A DNA stretch of 64,000 nucleotides from Lysinibacillus sp. JNUCC-52 (GTDB lineage Bacteria; Bacillota; Bacilli; Bacillales_A; Planococcaceae). Numbering within the stretch: the first letter of the stretch is position 1; each line of letters begins with the position of its first letter. The DNA is taken from the NCBI RefSeq assembly GCF_015999545.1, contig NZ_CP065546.1, positions 2,471,501-2,535,500 of the forward strand. The letters are read 5' to 3'. A program made the position numbers and the translations under genes. Below, in pieces: positions 54,525 to 64,000 of this stretch. Below the pieces are notes generated by a model. It was not told the DNA's origin. It saw nothing but the letters and a program-made list of their open reading frames with translations, and made no database searches.

Positions 54525-54542
54525 TAATACGGAAGGAATGCG

Positions 54543-54575
54543 AAAAAGCTGCCCTCTAATTAATAGGACAGCTTT
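54543..54575 (-). terminator. Terminator of lysP
   Basis: On the minus strand AAGCTGTCCT pairs with AGAGGGCAGCTT (wobble allowed), followed by TTTCGC, directly after the lysP stop codon. Confidence 0.7.
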
Positions 54576-54580
54576 CATTT

Positions 54581-56044
54581 CTATTTCTCTACTTTTAAAT
54601 CACACTGTTGCAGTGGAATCATTTTCGTTTTATGTTTTATTTTATAGCCCAACCACAAGGCGATAAACAGTGGTATCCCGATATAAGAAACAAGGACGCC
54701 ATACCAGTCAACCGAATCACCTGTGAAAGCTGTATAATTTTGACCAATTACAACAATCATACACAATGTAAATGCAAAGAGTGGTCCGAATGGATACAGC
54801 TTTGCTTTATATGGTAGTAATTTTAGGTCTAAGCCTTGCGCTTCATACGCTCTACGGAAGCGATAATGACTAAATGCAATACCAAGCCATGCAATGAAGC
54901 CTGACATCCCCGAAGCGTTTAAAAGCCACATATAGACAACGCCATCACCAAAGAATGATGCTAAAAATGCTAGGCAACCGACTGCTAATGTTAGCAGTAA
55001 TGCGTAAATCGGAATTCCGCGACGGCTAAGCTTTGCGAAAATTTTAGGTGCGTGTCCATCTACTGCTAATTGCCATAACATACGTGATGATGCATATAAC
55101 CCCGAATTACCTGCAGACAACATCGCTGTTAATATAATGGCATTCATTAATGATGCAGCAAAGGCAATACCTAAGCGGTCAAACACTAGTGTGAATGGTG
55201 AAACAGCAATATCTTCAGATAATAAACGAGCATCTGTAAATGGAATTAACATCCCAATTGCTGCAATGGCTAAAATGTAAAATAAAATAATTCGCCAAAA
55301 GACTGACTTAACCGCTTTCGGAATATTTTTACCAGGATCATCAGTTTCCCCAGCAGTGATTCCTAATAGCTCTGTCCCTTGGAACGAGAAGCCTGCTGCT
55401 AGAAATATGCCGAATGTAGCAAGGAAGCCACCATGGAATGGACCATCACTTATAAAGAAATTCGTAAAGCCGACTGGTGCTTGTCCTCCTAAAATACCAA
55501 AAATCATCAATAGACTGACGATAATGAAAACAATAACAGTCGCAACTTTTATCATGGCAAACCAATATTCACTTTCACCATAGCTTTTTACAGAAAGTAA
55601 ATTGAATGTTAGTACGATCGCAATAAATATGACTGTCCATAGTGCCGAAGAGCTGTCTGGGAACCAGTACTTCATTATAAGAGAAACTGCTGCAATTTCA
55701 GCGGCAATTGTAATCGCCCAGTTATACCAGTAGTTCCAGCCAAGTGCAAAGCCAAGCGCTGGATCTACAAATTTTGTTGCATACGTACTAAATGAACCTG
55801 ATGACGGCATATAAGCTGCCATTTCACCCAAGCTTGTCATTAAAAAGTACACCATAATGCCGATTAATGCATAAGCAAGAAGTGCACCACCTGGTCCAGC
55901 CTGTGCTATAGCACCACCACTGGCTAGAAATAGCCCAGTTCCGATAGTACCACCTAACGAAATCATTGTTATATGGCGGCTTTTTAATTCTTTTTTCAAC
56001 TCTGGTGCTTTATGACCGAGCTGATTAACTTTTATTTCACTCAC
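54581..56044 (-). CDS. lysP: Lysine permease LysP (APC superfamily)
   Basis: A 487-residue amino acid permease with 12 hydrophobic segments. It starts with the family hallmark LKSRHITMISLGGTIGTGLFLASGGAIAQAGPGGALLAYALIG, and the GTELLGITAGETDDPGKNIPKA segment near 225 is shared by lysine, GABA and aromatic permeases. The lysine riboswitch upstream decides for lysine as substrate. The gene is monocistronic between the riboswitch and its own terminator. Confidence 0.92.
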   Translation of the reverse strand: MSEIKVNQLGHKAPELKKELKSRHITMISLGGTIGTGLFLASGGAIAQAGPGGALLAYALIGIMVYFLMTSLGEMAAYMPSSGSFSTYATKFVDPALGFALGWNYWYNWAITIAAEIAAVSLIMKYWFPDSSSALWTVIFIAIVLTFNLLSVKSYGESEYWFAMIKVATVIVFIIVSLLMIFGILGGQAPVGFTNFFISDGPFHGGFLATFGIFLAAGFSFQGTELLGITAGETDDPGKNIPKAVKSVFWRIILFYILAIAAIGMLIPFTDARLLSEDIAVSPFTLVFDRLGIAFAASLMNAIILTAMLSAGNSGLYASSRMLWQLAVDGHAPKIFAKLSRRGIPIYALLLTLAVGCLAFLASFFGDGVVYMWLLNASGMSGFIAWLGIAFSHYRFRRAYEAQGLDLKLLPYKAKLYPFGPLFAFTLCMIVVIGQNYTAFTGDSVDWYGVLVSYIGIPLFIALWLGYKIKHKTKMIPLQQCDLKVEK

Positions 56045-56075
56045 GTTAAAGCTTCCTTCCTTTTATAAGAGGCAA

Positions 56076-56107
56076 TAAAAATGCCATCACATGAACGTTG
56101 TGATGGC
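56076..56107 (-). terminator. Terminator of the lysine riboswitch
   Basis: GCCATCAC pairs with GTGATGGC on the minus strand, followed by ATTTTTATT, 35 bp before lysP. It is the expression platform of the L-box. Confidence 0.9.
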
Positions 56108-56124
56108 TAAGTAAATCCTCTGTT

Positions 56125-56305
56125 TCTTCAAAATGATAGCACAACACGTTGTCCAACGTGACAGTTCTGTTCCTTTCGGAGACAGCCCCAGCATGAGGTT
56201 TTCAAGTCCCCTCACACTTCGGCAATATTTCCTTTCAGCTAACATCTTCAATGCTTGTCATCTCCACTAGCTTACTTATAAATACCGCGACCTCTACCTC
56301 AATAC
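56125..56305 (-). promoter_or_regulatory. Lysine riboswitch (L-box)
   Basis: The minus strand holds the conserved L-box blocks: TGAGGTAGAGGTCGCG, GCTGAAAGGAAATATTGCCG, GTGAGGGGACTTG, CTGGGGCTGTC and AGAACTGTCA. Lysine binding should favour the downstream terminator and switch off lysP. The exact ends are approximate. Confidence 0.92.
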
Positions 56306-56482
56306 AAACATGAGGCATATAATTATTAAATTTATGATGTGTCTTAGTTTAACATACGACCTAAGACATTTCAATAAAACGATTAATGTTCTGTATTTTA
56401 TGAATATTCTACTATTTTTATTAATGTGATAAAGTGTTATAGTGGTTCGAATTATAACTGTTCTATCAGGGAGGTACTTATT

Positions 56483-57688
56483 TTGACAACTAACGAAGAA
56501 TCTACTTATCCTAGCAGAAAGATTAACTGGAAGGGCACAACGCTCTTATTAGTTATCGGTGTAATTTTTCTTGCTTCGACATTACGTATGCCATTAACGG
56601 TTGTAGGACCAATTATTTCCTTCATTCGTGAGGATCTCGGTATATCTAACGTACTTGCAGGCTTTCTAACAACAATTCCATTGCTTGCATTCGCACTAGT
56701 GTCACCTATTGCCCCAATCGTTGCAAGAAAACTAGGACTAGAACTAACTCTTTTTCTATCAACCATTTTATTAGCACTTGGGATTGTACTGCGCTCACTT
56801 GGAACAACAGGGTTACTCGTATTCGGTACAATGATAATAGGTGTAGCTATTTCATTTGGTAACGTCCTCATCCCAGGGTTACTTAAATTAAAATTCCCTT
56901 ATCATGTTGGTTTACTAATGGCATTCTTCACAATGTCCATGAACTTAACGGCTGGTATTGGCGCTGGTATTAGTTATCCTATAGCCAATGCATCTCTTGG
57001 CTGGCAAGGTGCACTTGCCATCGCTATAGCTCTTGTCGTCGTGACTATCTTAATTTGGATTCCTCAATTAAAATTTAATAAGCCTGAACCAACTGTAGCT
57101 ACTACGAAAACTCGTATACCACTGTGGAAATCACCAGTTACTTGGGCAGTCACTGGCGCAATGGGTTTACAATCGTTATTATTTTATACAACTGCAGCTT
57201 GGATTCCTGAAATCTATATTGCCCAAGGAATAGCAGCAGATCGTGCAGGTTGGATGTTTTCAATCATGCAAATTTCCCAAGTACCTATGGCTCTAGCTGT
57301 ACCGATTATCGCTAGTAAAATGACATCACAACGACCTCTCGTTTTGATGTTTACTGCTTTTTATGTTGTCGGCTTTACTGGCCTTGTCATGGAATGGACT
57401 AATCTCGCTGTATTGTGGATGATATTGCTAGGATTAGCAGGTGGCGCTTCATTTTCACTTGCAATGATGTTCTTTACTCTTCGTACTCGTACGGCATTTG
57501 AAGCAGCTGATTTATCGGGCTTTGCACAATCATTAGGCTATTTATTAGCCGCAGTTGGCCCTATTTTATTTGGTTACCTACATGATTTATTTGGCGGTTG
57601 GAACATCGCTGGCTGTCTATTCGTTGTCGTTGCAGTATTACTATTCTTCTGCTCATTTAGAGCTTCTAGAAACGAATATATAAATTAA
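56483..57688 (+). CDS. CynX/NimT family MFS transporter
   Basis: A 401-residue major facilitator with 12 hydrophobic segments of the CynX/NimT (cyanate permease) group: STLRMPLTVVGPIISFIREDLGISNVLAGFLTTIPLLAFAL at the start, and SLGYLLAAVGPILFGYLHDL near the end, are typical. Substrates in the family include cyanate and 2-nitroimidazole, but most members are untested. The start is TTG at 56483, eight bases after GGGAGG; earlier frame openings lack a ribosome site. No cyanase gene lies nearby. Confidence 0.85.
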   Translation: MTTNEESTYPSRKINWKGTTLLLVIGVIFLASTLRMPLTVVGPIISFIREDLGISNVLAGFLTTIPLLAFALVSPIAPIVARKLGLELTLFLSTILLALGIVLRSLGTTGLLVFGTMIIGVAISFGNVLIPGLLKLKFPYHVGLLMAFFTMSMNLTAGIGAGISYPIANASLGWQGALAIAIALVVVTILIWIPQLKFNKPEPTVATTKTRIPLWKSPVTWAVTGAMGLQSLLFYTTAAWIPEIYIAQGIAADRAGWMFSIMQISQVPMALAVPIIASKMTSQRPLVLMFTAFYVVGFTGLVMEWTNLAVLWMILLGLAGGASFSLAMMFFTLRTRTAFEAADLSGFAQSLGYLLAAVGPILFGYLHDLFGGWNIAGCLFVVVAVLLFFCSFRASRNEYIN

Positions 57689-57725
57689 AAAAAGCAGCTC
57701 ATCCTACTATGAGCTGCTTTTTTAC
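57688..57725. terminator. Bidirectional terminator between the MFS gene and nos
   Basis: AAAGCAGCTCAT pairs with ATGAGCTGCTTT, with A- and T-tracts on both sides. Confidence 0.93.
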
Positions 57726-57729
57726 ATTT

Positions 57730-58776
57730 TTAATAAGGCGGTTTTTGATAAAAGAAATTCGGTGTATTATAAACATTGACATAAGGCTTATGGAAAATAT
57801 GCGTTGTTGCAGGTGATAATGGGGGAATCAACCAAGTCCAATTGCCTGTTAAGTCGCGACCTGCCTTCTGCTCAGCTTCTTCAAATAACTTAAATTGCTG
57901 TGCAGCAGTATGATGATCGACTATACTTACACCATCTTCTTTAAAGGAAAACAGTACAGCAATATTTAATTCAACTAATGAGCGATCACGCCAAAGCGAT
58001 GCTTGCTTAGTCGTATCGAGCCCAAAAATTTCAGCGATTTTCGGCAACATATTATAACGATCAGTATCAGCTAAATTACGTGCCCCAATTTCTGTCCCCA
58101 TATACCAACCATTGAAAGGAGCCGCTTGAAAGTCGATTCCAGCCATTTGAAAACGCATGCTTGAAATAATCGGCACCGCATACCATTTCAACGCTAGTTC
58201 CTCCACTTGTGGGTGCTCAGGATGGCGAATTACAACTTCTAGTACATCTTCACGTGGTATTGAAAACAATTGTGGTTGACGGTCATCCACCTGGATAACG
58301 AGTGGTAATACATCAAATGCTGTGCCCTCGCCCTGCCAGCCTAGCGATTCACATACTTTTGTAAATGGTACAGAATGTGGGTCACCAACAATGCCAGCTT
58401 CCGTCTCATAGCCTGCATAACGGATCAACTGATGATTCCAAATCTTTACTCTACCAGATGCAAATACCGTTATTGTTGGCCGAATTTTACCACCATTTGT
58501 CGCATATTGAATATGACATAACAACTTCTCAAATATCCCTTGCTCATCTAAAACATCACGGGCATCCTCAACATGAAGTGACTGCCAAAATAATCTCCCG
58601 ATACATTTATTACTATTACGCCAAGCTACTCGTGCACCAAAAGTAAGCTCCTCTGTTGAAGGAATATATTGTCCTTCATTTTCAACTTGCTGTAATCTAT
58701 TTGTTAGCCATTGTGCAGACTCATTTTGCTCCATTTGATAAAGTGTTAAAAAACGTTGTATCTCTTGTAGTTTCAT
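57730..58776 (-). CDS. nos: Nitric oxide synthase, oxygenase form
   Basis: A 348-residue bacterial nitric oxide synthase made only of the oxygenase domain. The haem-binding cysteine is Cys58 in AWRNSNKCIGR, and the arginine-binding glutamate is Glu229 in GWYMGTEIGARN. It turns arginine into citrulline and NO using electrons from general reductases, since no reductase domain is fused. In Bacillus and Staphylococcus NO helps against oxidative stress and antibiotics. The start at 58776 is eight bases after GGAGG; an ATG at 58791 overlaps that site. It stands alone. Confidence 0.96.
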   Translation of the reverse strand: MKLQEIQRFLTLYQMEQNESAQWLTNRLQQVENEGQYIPSTEELTFGARVAWRNSNKCIGRLFWQSLHVEDARDVLDEQGIFEKLLCHIQYATNGGKIRPTITVFASGRVKIWNHQLIRYAGYETEAGIVGDPHSVPFTKVCESLGWQGEGTAFDVLPLVIQVDDRQPQLFSIPREDVLEVVIRHPEHPQVEELALKWYAVPIISSMRFQMAGIDFQAAPFNGWYMGTEIGARNLADTDRYNMLPKIAEIFGLDTTKQASLWRDRSLVELNIAVLFSFKEDGVSIVDHHTAAQQFKLFEEAEQKAGRDLTGNWTWLIPPLSPATTHIFHKPYVNVYNTPNFFYQKPPY

Positions 58777-58954
58777 GTCGTTTTCCTCCATCTACCCTCA
58801 TATTAGATGAATAGAAATAAATTCTCCATGAAAAAATTCATTAGAAAACATACATCTTTTATATATGAAATACTTTGTTCAAATTTAAATCAATAGTCAA
58901 AAATTCTCCATCAAAATTTTATAAAAACTAAATGAATAGCTTAAAAAATTACAA

Positions 58955-58990
58955 AGAAAAAGCATGTAGCAACAATATGCTACATGCTTT
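58955..58990 (-). terminator. Terminator of the rRNA-tRNA operon
   Basis: AAAGCATGTAGC pairs with GCTACATGCTTT, followed by TTCTTTG on the minus strand, just after the last tRNA. Confidence 0.9.
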
Positions 58991-58996
58991 ACTAGA

Positions 58997-59068
58997 TGAC
59001 CCCTACGGGATTCGAACCCGTGTTACCGCCGTGAAAGGGCGGTGTCTTAACCGCTTGACCAAGGGGCC
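58997..59068 (-). tRNA. tRNA-Glu (anticodon UUC)
   Basis: A 72-base cloverleaf with acceptor arms GGCCCCT and AGGGGTC and anticodon TTC in loop CTTTCAC. It is the last of 21 tRNAs after the 5S gene. Confidence 0.95.
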
Positions 59069-59072
59069 ATGG

Positions 59073-59146
59073 CTCCGAAGGCAGGACTCGAACCTGCGAC
59101 AACCTGATTAACAGTCAGGTGCTACTACCAACTGAGCTACTTCGGA
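59073..59146 (-). tRNA. tRNA-Asn (anticodon GUU)
   Basis: Acceptor TCCGAAG/CTTCGGA, anticodon GTT in loop CTGTTAA, discriminator G. Confidence 0.95.
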
Positions 59147-59158
59147 ATAATTTTTTAA

Positions 59159-59232
<74 letters not shown>

Positions 59233-59239
59233 TCTTTGG

Positions 59240-59310
59240 AGCGGGTGATGAGAATCGAACTCACGACATCAGCTTGGAAGGCTGAGGTTTTACCATTAAA
59301 CTACACCCGC
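59240..59310 (-). tRNA. tRNA-Gly (anticodon UCC)
   Basis: Acceptor GCGGGTG/CACCCGC, anticodon TCC in loop CTTCCAA. Encoded CCA follows. Confidence 0.95.
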
Positions 59311-59316
59311 ATATGG

Positions 59317-59389
59317 TGGGTCAGGACGGAATCGAACCGCCGACACTTAGAGCTTCAATCTAATGCTCTACCAACTGAGCTACTGACCC
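59317..59389 (-). tRNA. tRNA-Phe (anticodon GAA)
   Basis: Acceptor GGGTCAG/CTGACCC, anticodon GAA in loop TTGAAGC. Confidence 0.95.
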
Positions 59390-59404
59390 GAAAAAAGAAA
59401 ATGG

Positions 59405-59494
59405 AGGAGGTAGAGGGATTCGAACCCCCGCGCGGTGTTACCCGCCTGTCGGTTTTCAAGACCGATCCCTTCAGCCAGACTTGGGTATACCTCC
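59405..59494 (-). tRNA. tRNA-Ser (anticodon UGA)
   Basis: A 90-base class II tRNA with a long variable arm. Acceptor GGAGGTA/TACCTCC, anticodon TGA in loop CTTGAAA. CCA is encoded. Confidence 0.95.
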
Positions 59495-59508
59495 GGAAAT
59501 AAATATGG

Positions 59509-59581
59509 TGGAGCCTAGCGGGATCGAACCGCTGACCTCCTGCGTGCAAGGCAGGCGCTCTCCCAGCTGAGCTAAGGCCCC
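59509..59581 (-). tRNA. tRNA-Ala (anticodon UGC)
   Basis: Acceptor GGGGCCT/AGGCTCC with a G-U at the third pair, the identity element of tRNA-Ala; anticodon TGC. CCA is encoded. Confidence 0.95.
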
Positions 59582-59597
59582 AAATTTTAAAAGATGG

Positions 59598-59671
59598 TCG
59601 GAATGACAGGATTCGAACCTACGACCCCTTGGTCCCAAACCAAGTGCTCTACCAAGCTGAGCTACATTCCG
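59598..59671 (-). tRNA. tRNA-Pro (anticodon UGG)
   Basis: Acceptor CGGAATG/CATTCCG, anticodon TGG in loop TTTGGGA. CCA is encoded. Confidence 0.95.
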
Positions 59672-59697
59672 TTACTGTCTATCTTATCTTTTTATGG

Positions 59698-59771
<74 letters not shown>

Positions 59772-59789
59772 TTAATATTTAAAAAATGG

Positions 59790-59875
59790 TGCCGAGGGCC
59801 GGAATCGAACCGGCACGGTAGTCACCTACCGCAGGATTTTAAGTCCTGTGCGTCTGCCAGTTCCGCCACCCCGGC
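59790..59875 (-). tRNA. tRNA-Leu (anticodon UAA)
   Basis: An 86-base class II tRNA, acceptor GCCGGGG/CCTCGGC, anticodon TAA. CCA is encoded. Confidence 0.95.
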
Positions 59876-59883
59876 ACATTTGG

Positions 59884-59955
59884 AGCGGAAGACGAGGTTC
59901 GAACTCGCGACCCCCACCTTGGCAAGGTGGTGTTCTACCACTGAACTACTTCCGC
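59884..59955 (-). tRNA. tRNA-Gly (anticodon GCC)
   Basis: Acceptor GCGGAAG/CTTCCGC, anticodon GCC in loop TTGCCAA. CCA is encoded. Confidence 0.95.
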
Positions 59956-60011
59956 ATGTGCATAAGATTATTTATCCTGGCAATTATGTAATTTGTAAAT
60001 AAAATAAATGG

Positions 60012-60093
60012 TGCGGGTGAAGGGAGTCGAACCCCCACGCCTTGCGGCGCTAGATCCTAAGTCTAGTGCGTCTGCCAATTCCGCCACACCCGC
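60012..60093 (-). tRNA. tRNA-Leu (anticodon UAG)
   Basis: An 82-base class II tRNA, acceptor GCGGGTG/CACCCGC, anticodon TAG. CCA is encoded. Confidence 0.95.
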
Positions 60094-60101
60094 AAATATG
60101 A

Positions 60102-60174
60102 TGAGCCATGAAGGACTCGAACCTTCGACCCTCTGATTAAAAGTCAGATGCTCTACCAACTGAGCTAATGGCTC
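60102..60174 (-). tRNA. tRNA-Lys (anticodon UUU)
   Basis: Acceptor GAGCCAT/ATGGCTC, anticodon TTT in loop CTTTTAA. CCA is not encoded (TCA follows). Confidence 0.95.
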
Positions 60175-60198
60175 ATATTATTAATAAATGAAAAATGG

Positions 60199-60270
60199 CT
60201 GGGGTACTAGGATTCGAACCTAGGCATGACGGAATCAAAATCCGTTGCCTTACCGCTTGGCTATACCCCA
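60199..60270 (-). tRNA. tRNA-Gln (anticodon UUG)
   Basis: Acceptor TGGGGTA/TACCCCA, anticodon TTG in loop TTTTGAT. CCA is encoded. Confidence 0.95.
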
Positions 60271-60284
60271 ATATTAATTATATG

Positions 60285-60359
60285 GGGCGACTGATGGGAA
60301 TCGAACCCACGAATGTCGGAACCACAATCCGATGCGTTAACCACTTCGCCACAACCGCC
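60285..60359 (-). tRNA. tRNA-His (anticodon GUG)
   Basis: Carries the extra 5' G paired with C73 that marks tRNA-His; anticodon GTG. CCA is encoded. Confidence 0.95.
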
Positions 60360-60398
60360 ATATGAACTATAACAGTAGTTTAATCTAAAAAAATTTGG

Positions 60399-60469
60399 CA
60401 GGGGCAGTAGGAATCGAACCCACACCAAAGGTTTTGGAGACCTCTATTCTACCGTTGAACTATGCCCCT
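60399..60469 (-). tRNA. tRNA-Trp (anticodon CCA)
   Basis: Acceptor AGGGGCA/TGCCCCT, discriminator G, anticodon CCA in loop CTCCAAA. CCA end is encoded. Confidence 0.95.
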
Positions 60470-60484
60470 AAAATAAAAAACTGG

Positions 60485-60565
60485 TGGAGGGGGACGGATT
60501 CGAACCGCCGAACCCTAAGGAGCGGATTTACAGTCCGCCGCGTTTAGCCACTTCGCTACCCCTCC
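60485..60565 (-). tRNA. tRNA-Tyr (anticodon GUA)
   Basis: A class II tRNA with a long variable arm, acceptor GGAGGGG/CCCCTCC, anticodon GTA in loop CTGTAAA. CCA is encoded. Confidence 0.95.
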
Positions 60566-60574
60566 AAGGGCTGA

Positions 60575-60647
<73 letters not shown>

Positions 60648-60659
60648 AAATAAAAAAGA

Positions 60660-60732
60660 CGGTCCCGACCGGGATCGAACCGGCGATCTCCTGCGTGACA
60701 GGCAGGCATGTTAACCGCTACACCACGGGACC
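60660..60732 (-). tRNA. tRNA-Asp (anticodon GUC)
   Basis: Acceptor GGTCCCG/CGGGACC, discriminator G, anticodon GTC in loop CTGTCAC. Confidence 0.95.
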
Positions 60733-60741
60733 ATAATTTGG

Positions 60742-60813
<72 letters not shown>

Positions 60814-60841
60814 ACAATATAATACTTTGATATTAAAATGG

Positions 60842-60914
60842 TGGAGGATGACGGGCTCGAACCGCCGACCCTCTGCTTGTAAGGCAGATGCTCTCCCAGC
60901 TGAGCTAATCCTCC
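60842..60914 (-). tRNA. tRNA-Val (anticodon UAC)
   Basis: Acceptor GGAGGAT/ATCCTCC with anticodon TAC in loop CTTACAA. It is the first tRNA after 5S rRNA. CCA is encoded. Confidence 0.95.
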
Positions 60915-60927
60915 ACATAAAAAACAA

Positions 60928-61044
60928 GCGAAGCGACGTCCTACTCTCACAGGGGGAAGCCCCCAACTACCATCGGCGCTAAAGAGCTTAACTTCCGTGT
61001 TCGGTATGGGAACGGGTGTGACCTCTTTGCCATCATCACTTCAC
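60928..61044 (-). rRNA. 5S ribosomal RNA
   Basis: About 117 bases containing the conserved core CACACCCGTTCCCATACCGA and GAACACGGAAGTTAAGCTC, closed by GTGAAGTGA paired with TCGCTTCGC. It lies 70 bp after the 23S gene on the same strand. Confidence 0.96.
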
Positions 61045-61114
61045 TTATTCAGTTGAAAGAACTTATTCTCTCAAAACTGGATAAACGTTTCATTGAATGT
61101 TTCAAACTTTTTTT

Positions 61115-64000
<2,886 letters not shown>

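Noticed and set aside
54525..54578. Upstream start for the small membrane protein after lysP
   Set aside because: The segment forms the lysP terminator hairpin and has no ribosome site.

Overview
The window looks like chromosomal DNA from a low-GC Gram-positive bacterium, most likely Lysinibacillus or a close relative (formerly the Bacillus sphaericus group). The evidence is inference from content: strong AGGAGG-type ribosome sites with frequent TTG/GTG starts, a D-amino-acid transaminase very like the classic B. sphaericus enzyme, a stand-alone bacterial nitric oxide synthase, KimA behind a c-di-AMP riboswitch, xpt-pbuX behind a guanine riboswitch, a lysine riboswitch, and a Bacillus-style rRNA operon followed by 21 tRNA genes. 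No prophage, transposase, CRISPR array or plasmid functions were seen.

Layout. 1-11.8 kb: the start of a CoA-transferase gene, a carboxymuconolactone decarboxylase-like gene, two alpha/beta hydrolases, a LytTR regulator fused to a degenerate ABC ATPase with a downstream ABC transporter, an ATP-grasp ligase, a GNAT/MocR divergent pair, an EcsC protein, a quinone oxidoreductase and a frameshifted hydrolase. 11.9-24.7 kb: NDH-2 with its DUF1641 partner, two efflux pumps (MMPL and DHA2) each facing a TetR regulator, YpsA, an MFS carrier and a chemoreceptor. 24.9-37.7 kb: the cystine carrier TcyP, an SDR, a split EAL / CBS-GGDEF pair, an amidase with a tiny partner protein and a PucR regulator, two EamA exporters, a YitT protein, D-amino-acid transaminase and a second MocR regulator. 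38.1-43.3 kb: a Fur-box-controlled siderophore ABC importer and a Zn-protease lipoprotein. 43.7-49.8 kb: xpt-pbuX, kimA and MntR-boxed mntH. 49.9-54.3 kb: a TetR-SMR pair-deacetylase-permease cluster whose shared operator-like sites suggest one regulon. 54.3-58.8 kb: lysP, a CynX-type MFS carrier and nos. 59.0-64.0 kb: 21 tRNAs, 5S rRNA and a nearly complete 23S rRNA, all on the minus strand.

How the genes work together. Much of the window is uptake, efflux and its control: iron (Fur), manganese (MntR), potassium (c-di-AMP), purine (guanine), lysine and cystine uptake, and three TetR-controlled export systems. The most interesting candidate for a new system is the 50-54 kb cluster: a 16-bp motif (ATGA-N2-GA-N2-TTCATT) lies before the SMR pair and twice between the TetR gene and the deacetylase/permease operon, once exactly inside a promoter spacer. 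This suggests coordinated export, deacetylation and import of a cationic, perhaps acetylpolyamine-like, compound. Seven copies of a short palindromic repeat (core GTGCCAG[G/T]CAC) sit in intergenic regions, several directly on stop codons. Function calls are from reading the sequence only; no database search was possible.
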